Source: Ferribacterium limneticum (GTDB lineage: Bacteria; Pseudomonadota; Gammaproteobacteria; Burkholderiales; Rhodocyclaceae). From it: a stretch of 64,000 nt of DNA. Every line of letters starts with the position of its first letter. Position 1 is the first letter of the stretch. The notes below the pieces were generated by a model that made no database searches, was not told the origin of the DNA, and worked only from the letters and a program-made list of their open reading frames with translations. Where the stretch lies: the NCBI RefSeq assembly GCF_020510625.1, contig NZ_CP075191.1, positions 4,131,501 to 4,195,500 on the forward strand. The letters run 5' to 3'. Shown one piece after another: positions 1 through 7,672 of the stretch. Both the position numbers and the translations under genes were made by a program.

Positions 1-1
1 T

Positions 2-862
2 GCTGATAAATGGATCGTTGACTTTGCTGAACACGCCGAAAATGAGGCAATACTTTTTGAAGCGCCGTTTTCCCATGTTCTCCAGCACGTAAAGCCCGAG
101 CGTGACGGAAACGCCGAGAAAAACACACGCGAAAAATATTGGCTATTCAAGCGCTCCGCCGCCGATATGAAACATGCAATCAGCTCTCTACCCCGTTCAA
201 TTGCTACCCCAGAAGTTGCCAAGCATCGCGTTTTTGTCTGGCTTGCCCCAAGGATCGTTCCGGACAAAAATCTCATCGCCATTGCCCGCGCCGACGACAC
301 CACCTTCGGCATCCTGCATTCTCGCTTCCACGAACTCTGGTCGCTGCGTCTTGGCACCTCGCTTGAAGACCGACCTCGCTACACGTCAAGCACCACCTTC
401 GAAACCTTCCCCTTCCCACCCGGCCTGACGCCGCGCGACACCGCTCCCTCACCCCCAGCCCCTCTCCCGCAAGCGGGAGAGGGGTGCGCGACAGCGCGGG
501 AGAGGGCCGCCGTCGCCGCCCACATAGCAGCCGCCGCCCGCCGCCTGAACGAACTGCGCGAAGCCTGGCTCAACCCGGCCGAGTGGGTCGATTGGGTCAT
601 CACCCCGGAAGAGGAAAAAGCCGGCTTCCCCAAACGCCCGGTCGCCAAACCCGGCCATGAAGCCGACCTCAAGAAGCGCACCCTGACCAACCTCTACAAC
701 GCGAAGTTGGCAGGAAAAGCCGCCTGGCTCGACCTCGCCCACAAGGAACTCGACAAAGCCGTCGCCGCCGCCTACGGCTGGACGGACTACACCCCCGACA
801 TGCCCGACGAAGAAATCCTCCGCCGCCTGCTGGCGCTGAATCTGGAACGAGCTGCCGGCTGA
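2..862 (+). CDS. Class I DNA methyltransferase (MmeI/YeeA-like), C-terminal part
   Basis: The reading frame is open from the left edge, so only about the last 286 residues are present and the catalytic SAM domain lies outside the window. What remains resembles the target-recognition and tail region of large stand-alone or type IIL/IIG-like DNA methyltransferases: the stretches TPEVAKHRVFVWL, DDTTFGILHSRFHELWSLR and TFETFPFPPGLTP, then KKRTLTNLYNA and a C-terminal DEEILRRLLALN. The role would be sequence-specific adenine methylation in restriction-modification or a BREX-like defence. An in-frame palindromic repeat sits within the gene at 446-506, in the linker after the TFETFPFP motif. The family is recognised by eye from these conserved blocks; whether the gene is intact upstream cannot be seen. 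Confidence 0.8.
   Translation, partial: ADKWIVDFAEHAENEAILFEAPFSHVLQHVKPERDGNAEKNTREKYWLFKRSAADMKHAISSLPRSIATPEVAKHRVFVWLAPRIVPDKNLIAIARADDTTFGILHSRFHELWSLRLGTSLEDRPRYTSSTTFETFPFPPGLTPRDTAPSPPAPLPQAGEGCATARERAAVAAHIAAAARRLNELREAWLNPAEWVDWVITPEEEKAGFPKRPVAKPGHEADLKKRTLTNLYNAKLAGKAAWLDLAHKELDKAVAAAYGWTDYTPDMPDEEILRRLLALNLERAAG
446..506. repeat. CCCTC/GAGGG palindromic repeat, copy A, inside a gene
   Basis: A run of the form CCCTCACCCCC followed by a CCTCTCCCGC-AA-GCGGGAGAGG hairpin and a trailing GGGAGAGGG. It matches two other copies in this window (53001-53039 and 58243-58280). Such units are common intergenic elements in Proteobacteria. This copy lies inside the methyltransferase coding frame and is read as a proline/glycine-rich linker (PSPPAPLPQAGEG). 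Confidence 0.75.
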
Positions 863-915
863 TGCCGTTATCGAAATACTTTGATATTTTATTTAAGTAG
901 TTAGATAATCAAACC

Positions 916-1230
916 ATGAAACCGCTACGCTTTGTTGGTTCCAGCCTCGACGACATGAAGGATTTTCCCGCCGAGGCACGGCGGGCAGCAGGGTTTGAGT
1001 TACATGCCGTGCAATGCGGCCTGATGCCTTCGGATTTCAAGCCGATGCTGAATGTCGGGGCGGGGGCTTATGAGATTCGCCTGCATGTACAGGGTGAGTG
1101 GCGGGTGATTTATGTCGCCAAGTTCGAGGATGGCATTTACGTTTTGCATGCCTTCCGGAAAAAGACGCAAAAGACCCGCGTCGAGGACATCGAACTGGCG
1201 GCGCGCCGGTATCGGCAGATTGGAGTTTGA
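916..1230 (+). CDS. RelE/HigB-family toxin (phage Gp49-like)
   Basis: A 104-residue protein of the RelE/ParE superfamily, Gp49/HigB branch, whose members are usually mRNA interferases acting at the ribosome. Visible family features are the compact all-in-one domain, GAYEIRLHVQGEWRVIYVAKF in the central beta strands, and VLHAFRKKTQKTR near the C terminus, the usual basic catalytic stretch. It is followed after 3 bases by an HTH antitoxin, the toxin-first order typical of HigBA loci. An AT-rich spacer (about 863-915) precedes it and probably holds the promoter. Nothing looks broken, so the pair is likely functional. Confidence 0.88.
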   Translation: MKPLRFVGSSLDDMKDFPAEARRAAGFELHAVQCGLMPSDFKPMLNVGAGAYEIRLHVQGEWRVIYVAKFEDGIYVLHAFRKKTQKTRVEDIELAARRYRQIGV

Positions 1231-1233
1231 GCA

Positions 1234-1512
1234 ATGGAAACGATCACTGAGTCTTCCGGCAACGTGTTTGCCGACCTGGGTTTTTCGGCCGAGGAATCAG
1301 CGCTGCTGGCCATGCGCGCCGAGTTGATGGCACGCCTGCGCGAAACCATCGCCGAACGCGGCTGGACTCAAACCGAGGCGGCCAGCCATCTCGGCATCGG
1401 GCAGTCCCGCGTTTCCGATCTGGTGCGCGGCAAGTGGGAGAAATTCAGCCTCGACATGCTGGTGACCCTGGCCACCCGCGCCGGCCGCAAGGTGGTGGTG
1501 GCTGTCGACTGA
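1234..1512 (+). CDS. XRE/HigA-type HTH antitoxin
   Basis: A 92-residue helix-turn-helix protein. The HTH lies at about residues 35-75 and reads ERGWTQTEAASHLGIGQSR followed by VSDLVRGK, a classic XRE/HTH_37 pattern. It would neutralise the toxin encoded 3 bases upstream and autorepress the promoter, as is usual for this family. The C terminus (RAGRKVVVAVD) matches the short beta tail common in these antitoxins. Spacing and order make a single transcript likely. Confidence 0.88.
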   Translation: METITESSGNVFADLGFSAEESALLAMRAELMARLRETIAERGWTQTEAASHLGIGQSRVSDLVRGKWEKFSLDMLVTLATRAGRKVVVAVD

Positions 1513-1608
1513 TTTCCCTGGTGCATTTTCTGCAAAGGCAACATCGGCTGGTGCCAAACTTGGAGCATTCTGCAATCAGTCTCTCGAATGCATTCAGTGC
1601 AAAATCAG

Positions 1609-1631
1609 GCCTGCTTCGGTGGGCTCTTTTT
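1609..1631 (+). terminator. Possible rho-independent terminator after the toxin-antitoxin pair
   Basis: A 6-bp stem (GCCTGC/GTGGGC, two G-U wobbles) closed by a stable TTCG tetraloop and followed by TCTTTTT. It lies about 95 bases after the antitoxin stop and would end that transcript. The stem is short, so this is moderate support. Confidence 0.5.
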
Positions 1632-1686
1632 ATGAACAAGCGAAGAGTGTTTAAATCGCGACTATTTTCTTTCGCTAAATAACACC

Positions 1687-2295
1687 ATGAGCATTCTCGA
1701 CAAACTCTGGATCGCTGTCGGATTAAAGCAAAAGCCCCGCGCGAACCCAGTGCGAAAACCCATTCCTATTGTTAAGCCACCCCAATCGCCAATACCTCCA
1801 CCAGCGCCGACGCCTCAACCGGCATTTGTCCTGACGCCAGCAGCCGCAACATATCTCGACGCAGCATGGTTACTCAACCAAAACAGAACCTTGCTTCTTC
1901 CTGTAGGAACAAGGCTTTGGCACGGCGGACTCATTGGCCCGAACAATTCGCCCGCCAACGCCAAGGGTCTCTGGACAACAAGAAACTCACAACAGAGAAC
2001 ACACTACAACTCTTGGGCACTTCAGGAGGCCATTAGCAAAGGTGTAAACGCATATCTGACAGAGTTCGAGACAAACAAAGATTTGCTGCTCGCGGATTTC
2101 GCAAGCTACTCGCTGAATCCGTTCACGGCCGCGTTGTGTAATGGTGCGCACAACAACATGAAGCAGGCGGTTATGGCATGGTTGGTGAAGAAGTCTAATT
2201 TGAGCGGTATCGTTGCCATCAATAGCGGCCCTGATGAGGTCGTGATCAGCCTCCCGGCAACAGACCTCACTATCATTCAGCAAACAGTCATATAG
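1687..2295 (+). CDS. Orphan protein with possible ADP-ribosyltransferase-like fold
   Basis: A 202-residue protein that I cannot place in a family with confidence. Residues 15-55 form a proline-rich basic linker (PIVKPPQSPIPPPAPTP). The rest begins with GTRLWHGG, continues with GLWTTRNSQQRTHYNSWA and then YLTEFETNKDLLLADFAS. The order (Arg in a first strand, a W-T-T or S-T-S-like strand followed by a helix with a Tyr, then an acidic strand) recalls the R-S-E layout of arginine-type ADP-ribosyltransferases, but this is a visual impression only. No signal peptide or membrane segment is seen. It sits beside a toxin-antitoxin pair and a DNA methyltransferase, and its base composition is less GC-rich than its neighbours, which suggests acquisition. 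Confidence 0.7.
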   Translation: MSILDKLWIAVGLKQKPRANPVRKPIPIVKPPQSPIPPPAPTPQPAFVLTPAAATYLDAAWLLNQNRTLLLPVGTRLWHGGLIGPNNSPANAKGLWTTRNSQQRTHYNSWALQEAISKGVNAYLTEFETNKDLLLADFASYSLNPFTAALCNGAHNNMKQAVMAWLVKKSNLSGIVAINSGPDEVVISLPATDLTIIQQTVI

Positions 2296-2344
2296 AAGAA
2301 CCCCAAGCTCAGTCGGCAACAAATCTGCCTGTCAGCCCACCGAT

Positions 2345-3418
2345 TCAGCCAGTGAGCATCTCCATCTGCCGCGCATTCCAGTCGAGCACTGCGGTACGTG
2401 TCGTCATCCGGGTGGCCAGTTCGGGGAATTCCTGCGTAATCACGTTGGCCGCAAAGCCGGACATGAAGCGGGCCTTCAGCTCCGCCCGCGCCCGGTCGAC
2501 GCCGATTTCGTCATAGGGCACGGAGGCCAGCAGCAGGAAGCCGTCGTCGGGGATGCGTCCGGCTTTCATGTTGCTTTCGATGATGCCGGCGGCCTTGCGC
2601 ACGGGATCGGCGAGGTCGGGGCTGTAGGGGCCGATGATCAGGGCGAGGTTGGGGGTGTGCAGAAAGTCGAAGCCGCGGCCGATGCAGATGACCCATTCGC
2701 GGTGCTCGATGTCGAGCTGGCGTTCGCGCTGGGCAATCTGGGTGCGGATGTCGGCGATGTGGTCGAGATTGCCGCGCAGCAGGGGGAGCAGGTCGGCCTG
2801 CATCTGCGCCGGCATGTCGGGGAGCAGGGCGGCGAGCCGGGGTTCGAGGGTGGCGAGGTCGTCGGCGCCGAGGCCGGCCAGATCGAGTACCGTGCCGTCG
2901 CTGCCGTGGATGGCCAGCGCTTCCTCGTCGGTTTCGAAGCCGCAGACGAGCGGATAGACGGTGCCATGACCGCTGCCGAAGATGTGTTCCATCTGACGGC
3001 GGATCTGCTGGGTGTGGGCGAGGGCAGCCGCAGTGTCGTAACCGAAGCCGGCGCAGCCGCGCTTCGGGTTGCCGCGCGACCAGTGGTAGGTGATCAGGAA
3101 GAGCACGCGCCGGCCGGCCCCGACCATGCGCTGGACGTGGTGGGCGACCACCTCGCCGAGGTGCGGCCAGCCGAGGTCGAACATGCCGCCGAGGTTACGG
3201 AAAGGCATCAGGATGCCGGCCGGGGTGTGGGTGGCGACCGGGATATTGATGCGGCCGTCCATGCATTTGAGCACGGCGATGGCGGTGGGGTGTTCGGCGA
3301 GGTAACGCTGGCGGGCGAGCCAGGCTTCGGGGCTGCGAAAGGTTTCGCCGTGGCGCCGGGCAAGGTCGAACAGCCAGTCGATGCGCTGGCCGATGGCGCG
3401 GTTGTGGATGTCGTTCAT
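2345..3418 (-). CDS. Carbonic anhydrase-like protein (CsoSCA/beta-CA-type ligands)
   Basis: A 357-residue protein. Near the N terminus it carries LKCMDGRI, a Cys-X-Asp-X-Arg motif (C52, D54, R56) like the zinc Cys and Asp-Arg dyad of beta-class carbonic anhydrases. It is followed by TYHWSRGNPKRGC, which supplies H112 and C122; a His and a Cys about ten residues apart is the spacing of carboxysomal shell carbonic anhydrase (CsoSCA) rather than the HXXC of ordinary beta enzymes. PFRNLGGMFDLGWPHLGEVV between them is also family-like. No carboxysome or RuBisCO gene is in the window, so any role would be free CO2/bicarbonate interconversion or something new. It is transcribed away from the sulfate-binding gene across a 272-base spacer. 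Confidence 0.65.
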   Translation of the reverse strand: MNDIHNRAIGQRIDWLFDLARRHGETFRSPEAWLARQRYLAEHPTAIAVLKCMDGRINIPVATHTPAGILMPFRNLGGMFDLGWPHLGEVVAHHVQRMVGAGRRVLFLITYHWSRGNPKRGCAGFGYDTAAALAHTQQIRRQMEHIFGSGHGTVYPLVCGFETDEEALAIHGSDGTVLDLAGLGADDLATLEPRLAALLPDMPAQMQADLLPLLRGNLDHIADIRTQIAQRERQLDIEHREWVICIGRGFDFLHTPNLALIIGPYSPDLADPVRKAAGIIESNMKAGRIPDDGFLLLASVPYDEIGVDRARAELKARFMSGFAANVITQEFPELATRMTTRTAVLDWNARQMEMLTG

Positions 3419-3649
3419 GTCCCCTCCGAAGTGATGGCAAAGCTGGATCGCTGCTCTTTTTTCGGTTTTTCGCAGCCGGTACCGCTGCTTTTGATTTTTA
3501 CCGCCTTTGTACCGTCAACCGGGCTCGGCAGGAAGCGCCAGGCAAGGGATATTATTGGCGCGCTCGAATAACTGGCCGGCCGATTAATTTCTTTTGGTTA
3601 TATTTTTGTGAATATTGATTCTTTCACAGAATAAACCAGCCTGCCTAGA

Positions 3650-3684
3650 CTCCAGTCATCCATAAATATTTCAAATGACTGGAG
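3650..3684 (+). promoter_or_regulatory. Inverted repeat covering the ribosome-binding site of the sulfate-binding protein gene
   Basis: Perfect 10-base arms CTCCAGTCAT (3650-3659) and ATGACTGGAG (3675-3684) are separated by 15 AT-rich bases. The right arm contains the GGAG Shine-Dalgarno sequence 6 bases before the ATG at 3691. It could be a repressor/activator operator or an RNA hairpin that hides the ribosome-binding site. The upstream spacer 3419-3649 is AT-rich with no recognisable gene. Confidence 0.5.
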
Positions 3685-3690
3685 TGCCCC

Positions 3691-4686
3691 ATGCGCAAAT
3701 TTGCCTTCGTTTCAGCCTTGTCCGTCGCCATCGGCATCAGCAGCGCCATCGCTCAGACTTCGCTGCTCAACGTCTCCTATGACCCGACCCGCGAGCTGTA
3801 CAAGGATTACAACGCCGCCTTTGCCAAGCACTGGCAGGCGAAAACCGGGCAGGTGATCAACTTCCGCCAGTCGCACGGCGGCTCGGGCAAGCAGGCGATG
3901 GCGGTGCGCGATGGTCTGGAGGCTGACGTGGTGACGCTGGCGCTGGCTTACGACATCGACGCGCTGGTCGAACGCAAGCTGATCCCGGCTGACTGGCAGA
4001 CGCGCTTCCCGCACAACTCTTCGCCCTACACCTCGACCATCGTTTTTCTGGTGCGCAAGGGCAACCCGAAGAACATCAAGGATTGGGGCGATCTGGCCAG
4101 GCCGGGCGTCGGCGTGATTACACCCAATCCGAAGACTTCTGGCGGCGCCCGCTGGAACTACCTCGCCGCCTGGGCCTGGGCGCTGAAGCAGCCGGGCGGC
4201 AATGAACAAAAGGCGAAGGAACTGGTCACCGGCATTTTCAAGAACGTGCCGGTGCTCGATTCCGGCGCCCGTGGTTCGACCACCACCTTTGTCGAACGCG
4301 GCCTCGGCGACGTGCTGATCGCCTGGGAAAACGAGGCGCAGCTGGCGGTCAATGAAATCGGCAAGGACAAGTTCGAGATCGTCGCCCCCAGCCTGTCCAT
4401 CCTCGCCGAACCACCGGTCGCCGTAGTGGACAAGGTGGTCGAGAAGCGCGGCACGCGGCTGACGGCACAGGCTTACCTCGATTACCTGTATTCGGAAGAC
4501 GGCCAGAACATCGCCGCCAAGCACTATTACCGGCCGCGCGATGCCAAGGTGGCGGCGAAATACGCAGCGAACTTTCCCAAGCTCAAGTTGGTCACTATCG
4601 ACGACACCTTCGGCGGGTGGCAGAAGGCGCAAAAAGCCCACTTCGCCGATGGTGGCAGCTTTGACCAGATCTACCTGAAGAAGTAA
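3691..4686 (+). CDS. sbp: Periplasmic sulfate-binding protein
   Basis: A 331-residue solute-binding protein of the Sbp/CysP family that delivers sulfate (or thiosulfate) to the CysTWA ABC importer. A Sec signal peptide is clear (MRKFAFVSALSVAIGISSAIAQ). The mature start LLNVSYDPTRELYKDYNAAF is the family hallmark, and FRQSHGGSGKQAMAV and NPKTSGGARWNYLAAW are ligand-pocket segments. Length is normal. The permease and ATPase genes are not adjacent, so the importer is presumably encoded elsewhere. It is followed after 7 bases by the degenerate EAL gene and then cysK, a small sulfur-assimilation group. Confidence 0.95.
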   Translation: MRKFAFVSALSVAIGISSAIAQTSLLNVSYDPTRELYKDYNAAFAKHWQAKTGQVINFRQSHGGSGKQAMAVRDGLEADVVTLALAYDIDALVERKLIPADWQTRFPHNSSPYTSTIVFLVRKGNPKNIKDWGDLARPGVGVITPNPKTSGGARWNYLAAWAWALKQPGGNEQKAKELVTGIFKNVPVLDSGARGSTTTFVERGLGDVLIAWENEAQLAVNEIGKDKFEIVAPSLSILAEPPVAVVDKVVEKRGTRLTAQAYLDYLYSEDGQNIAAKHYYRPRDAKVAAKYAANFPKLKLVTIDDTFGGWQKAQKAHFADGGSFDQIYLKK

Positions 4687-4693
4687 CAGCACC

Positions 4694-5506
4694 ATGCCCG
4701 TCGAAGACCTGATTCGTTATTTCAATGCGGCCGACACGGCCGGCGACAGCACGCTGTACGTGGCCGGCGACCGCGTCGAAGCCTGGCACGGTGGCCTGCA
4801 CCTGGGCTCGCTGTTTCAGCCGATCGTAGACTTGCGCGCCGAGCGGGTGGTGGGCCATCAGGCCAGCCTGACCGTGCGCCGCGCCGATGGCCTGGCATTG
4901 CCCGCCGATGCCCCGTTTGCCAGTTGCGAGAGCGGGACGGCGGTCGTCCATCTCGACCGCCTGAGCCGTACCCTGCATGCCCTCAACTTCCTCGCCCAGC
5001 AACAGCACACCGGCGGCTACCTGCAGGTCGCGGTCCATCCGCGCCACCTGCAGGCGGTCAGCAACCAGCACGGCCTGGTGTACGAGGCCATTCTCAAGCG
5101 CTGCGGGCTGGGACCGGCTGACATCGTGCTCGATATCGACCTCACTGAAATCGACCTGAGCGGCCAAGGTGCGCAGGCCCTGGCCAACTACCGCCAGCGC
5201 GGCTACCGGCTGGCACTGCGCGAACCGGAGCAGGCCTTGGCCCTGCCGGCCGTCCTGGCCTTGCAGCCGGACATCCTGCGTATCGCCACGGCTGACCCGG
5301 CCGTGTGCGCCTCGGCACATTTGGTCGGAACGCTGATTGAGATCGCCGGAATCAACGATGGCGCCACCTTCCACTCAGCCCAGGCCAGCGGCGCCGACCT
5401 GGGCCAGGGGCACCTGTTCGGCCCACCGGCCAGCGCCTGCCGCCCAACCCACAAGGGGGCAAGAAACCCCTACAATCCTCTGTCTTCGTCTGGAGCCCGT
5501 CCATGA
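4694..5506 (+). CDS. Degenerate EAL-domain protein
   Basis: A 270-residue cytoplasmic protein with the outline of an EAL cyclic-di-GMP phosphodiesterase domain: FQPIVDLRAERVVGHQASL at about residues 41-59 is the EAL-signature position, LDIDLTEIDLSG the middle strand, and GADLGQGHLFGPP the C-terminal GYLFG-like end. The signature Glu is replaced (Q56, HQASL) and the DDFG-type metal motif reads LREPE, so catalysis is unlikely. A sensing, scaffold or RNA/protein-binding role is more probable. It lies between sbp and cysK, 7 bases after the former and overlapping the latter by 4 bases (ATGA), which implies translational coupling in a sulfur operon. Confidence 0.8.
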   Translation: MPVEDLIRYFNAADTAGDSTLYVAGDRVEAWHGGLHLGSLFQPIVDLRAERVVGHQASLTVRRADGLALPADAPFASCESGTAVVHLDRLSRTLHALNFLAQQQHTGGYLQVAVHPRHLQAVSNQHGLVYEAILKRCGLGPADIVLDIDLTEIDLSGQGAQALANYRQRGYRLALREPEQALALPAVLALQPDILRIATADPAVCASAHLVGTLIEIAGINDGATFHSAQASGADLGQGHLFGPPASACRPTHKGARNPYNPLSSSGARP

Positions 5507-6435
5507 AAATCGCCAACAACGTCACCGAACTGGTCGGCAACACGCCGCTGGTCAAGCTCAACCGCGTCACCGAAGGCGCCGTCGCGACCATCGCGGCCAA
5601 ACTCGAATTCTTCAATCCCGGCCACAGCGTCAAGGACCGGATCGCCGTTTCCATGCTCGATGCCGCCATTGCGGCCGGCAAGATCGGCCCGGATACCGTC
5701 GTGCTCGAGCCAACCTCGGGCAATACCGGCATCGGTCTCGCCATGGTCTGTGCCGCCCGCGGCATCAAGACCGCTTTCGTGATGCCGGAAACCATGAGCC
5801 GCGAACGCAAGCTGCTGTTGAAGGCCTATGGCGCCGAACTGATCCTGACGCCCGGCCCGGAAGGCATGGGCGGCGCCATCGCCAAGGCCCAGGCACTGGC
5901 CGACAGCGACCCGAAATACTTTGTGCCGCAACAATTTGAGAACCCGGCCAACCCGGAAATCCACCGCAACACGACGGCCGAGGAAATCTGGCGCGATACC
6001 GATGGCCAGGTCGATATTTTCGTTTCCGGCGTCGGTACCGGCGGCACGATCACCGGCGTTGGTGAAGCACTGAAGGCGAAGAAGCCGGGCGTCAAGATCG
6101 TCGCGGTCGAACCGGATGCCTCGCCGGTGCTCTCCGGCGGCCAGAAGGGTCCGCACCCGATTCAGGGCATCGGCGCCGGCTTCGTGCCGGGCGTGCTGAA
6201 CACGACGGTTTACGACGAGGTGATTCGCGTCAAGAACGACGACGCCTTCGCCATCGCTCGCCGCATGGCCACGGAAGAGGGCCTGCTGGTCGGCATTTCC
6301 TCCGGTGCCGCCACCTGGGCCGCGCTGGAATTGGCCAAGCGGCCGGAAAACGCCGGCAAGCTGATCGTGGTGATCATTCCCTCCTTCGGCGAGCGCTATC
6401 TGTCGACGGCGCTCTATCAGCATCTAGAAGTTTGA
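5503..6435 (+). CDS. cysK: Cysteine synthase A (O-acetylserine sulfhydrylase)
   Basis: A 310-residue PLP enzyme that joins sulfide to O-acetylserine to make cysteine. GHSVKDRIA contains the PLP-binding Lys (K44), PTSGNTGIGLA binds the substrate carboxylate, GVGTGGTITG is the phosphate-binding glycine loop and GISSGAA completes the site. Length and the ALYQHLEV-type end suit CysK better than CysM. The start overlaps the upstream EAL-like gene by 4 bases. A palindromic repeat follows directly after the stop, before the C-S lyase gene. Strong family match. Confidence 0.95.
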   Translation: MKIANNVTELVGNTPLVKLNRVTEGAVATIAAKLEFFNPGHSVKDRIAVSMLDAAIAAGKIGPDTVVLEPTSGNTGIGLAMVCAARGIKTAFVMPETMSRERKLLLKAYGAELILTPGPEGMGGAIAKAQALADSDPKYFVPQQFENPANPEIHRNTTAEEIWRDTDGQVDIFVSGVGTGGTITGVGEALKAKKPGVKIVAVEPDASPVLSGGQKGPHPIQGIGAGFVPGVLNTTVYDEVIRVKNDDAFAIARRMATEEGLLVGISSGAATWAALELAKRPENAGKLIVVIIPSFGERYLSTALYQHLEV

Positions 6436-6444
6436 GCCCCCATC

Positions 6445-6525
6445 GTCATTCCCGCAAAAGCGGGAATCCAGGGATGTTCCGAAAACCGTGCCCGCTGTCC
6501 TGGATTCCCGCCTACGCGGGAATGA
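6445..6525. repeat. GTCATTCCCGC paired palindromic element, copy 1
   Basis: An 81-base unit whose ends are inverted copies: GTCATTCCCGC with its own GCGGGAAT hairpin on the left, and ATTCCCGCC...GCGGGAATGAC on the right. The termini are perfect inverted repeats (GTCATTCCCGC/GCGGGAATGAC), as in REP/BIME-like or small non-autonomous mobile units common in Betaproteobacteria. It occupies the space between cysK and patB; a second 82-base copy is at 55243-55324. It could also act as a bidirectional hairpin terminator or mRNA stabiliser. Confidence 0.85.
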
Positions 6526-6541
6526 CTGGAGGAGCGCCGGC

Positions 6542-7672
6542 ATGAGTCGCTTCGACACCCCCATCGACCGCCGTACCTCCGACTCCATCAAATGGGGCAA
6601 GTACGCCGGTCGCGATGTCCTGCCACTGTGGGTGGCGGATATGGATTTTGCCGCGCCGCCGGCCGTCATCGAAACCCTGCACCGACGGATCGAGCACGGC
6701 GTTTTCGGCTACGGCGGCCCATGGCCATCACTAACCGAGTCAGTGCTCACTCACCTTGAGAGCGAGTACGAATGGCGCATTGAGCCGGAATGGATCGTCT
6801 GGCTGCCGGGACTGGTCACCGGCCTGAACGTCGCCTGCCGGGCCGTCGATGGCGAGGTGCTGACCGCAACCCCGATCTACCCGCCATTCCTGTCGGCGCC
6901 GCATTTTTCCGGCCGCCAGCTGAACCGCGTCGAGCTGGCGTGCGCTGATCAAGGCTGGGTCTGGGACCAGTCGGCGCTGCAACAGGCGACGACGCCGGCC
7001 ACAAAATTGTTCCTGCTCTGCCACCCGCACAACCCGGTCGGCCGCTGCTGGAGCCGGGCCGAGCTGCTGGAACTGGCCGCCTTTGCCGAAGCAAACGACC
7101 TGATCGTCTGTTCCGACGAAATCCACTGCGGCCTGATCCTCGACGCCGACAAGCGGCACATCCCGTTCGCCAGCCTGTCGCCGGCAGCGGCCAAACGCAG
7201 CATCACGCTGATGGCGCCATCAAAGACCTTCAACATCCCCGGCCTCGGCTGCGCTTTCGCGGTGATTCCCGATGCCAGATTGCGCCACCGCTTCGAGCAC
7301 GCCATGCACGGCATCGTGCCGCACGTGAATGTGCTCGGTCTGGCCGCCTGCGAAGCGGCCTACCGCGACTGCGGCGACTGGCATCGCGAGCTGATCGCCT
7401 ATCTGGCCGGCAACCGTGATCGGGTTCAGGCCACGGTTAACGCGGCAAACGGCGCCAGGATGCAACGGGTCGAGGCCACCTATCTGGCCTGGATTGATGT
7501 CCGCGAACTTGGCCTGGCCAACCCGGCCGCGCATTTCGAAGCGCATGGCCTTGGCCTCTCCGACGGTGCCGACTTTGGCGCACCGGGCTGGCTACGCCTC
7601 AATTTCGGCTGCCCGAGAAGCACGCTGGACGAGGCTCTCCAACGCTTCACCAACGCCTGTCGCGCCGCATGA
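6542..7672 (+). CDS. patB: PatB/MalY-type aminotransferase, cystathionine beta-lyase
   Basis: A 376-residue fold-type I PLP enzyme of the MalY/PatB C-S lyase family, which cleaves cystathionine or cysteine to a thiol, pyruvate and ammonia. Visible features are the N-terminal DVLPLWVADMDF, LFLLCHPHNPVGR, the aspartate strand VCSDEIHC and the PLP-lysine segment MAPSKTFNIPGLG. The reading frame extends upstream into the repeat, but ATG at 6542 with GGAGGAG 8-14 bases before it fits the family N terminus, so I chose that start. It completes the sulfur-amino-acid group with cysK. Confidence 0.9.
   Translation: MSRFDTPIDRRTSDSIKWGKYAGRDVLPLWVADMDFAAPPAVIETLHRRIEHGVFGYGGPWPSLTESVLTHLESEYEWRIEPEWIVWLPGLVTGLNVACRAVDGEVLTATPIYPPFLSAPHFSGRQLNRVELACADQGWVWDQSALQQATTPATKLFLLCHPHNPVGRCWSRAELLELAAFAEANDLIVCSDEIHCGLILDADKRHIPFASLSPAAAKRSITLMAPSKTFNIPGLGCAFAVIPDARLRHRFEHAMHGIVPHVNVLGLAACEAAYRDCGDWHRELIAYLAGNRDRVQATVNAANGARMQRVEATYLAWIDVRELGLANPAAHFEAHGLGLSDGADFGAPGWLRLNFGCPRSTLDEALQRFTNACRAA

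Noticed and set aside
2657..3571. A 304-codon plus-strand frame over the carbonic-anhydrase-like gene
   Set aside because: Low-complexity E/G/V/A-rich translation typical of an antisense shadow.
3712..4695. A 327-codon minus-strand frame over the sulfate-binding gene
   Set aside because: It is antisense to a clear Sbp protein with a signal peptide and has no family features.
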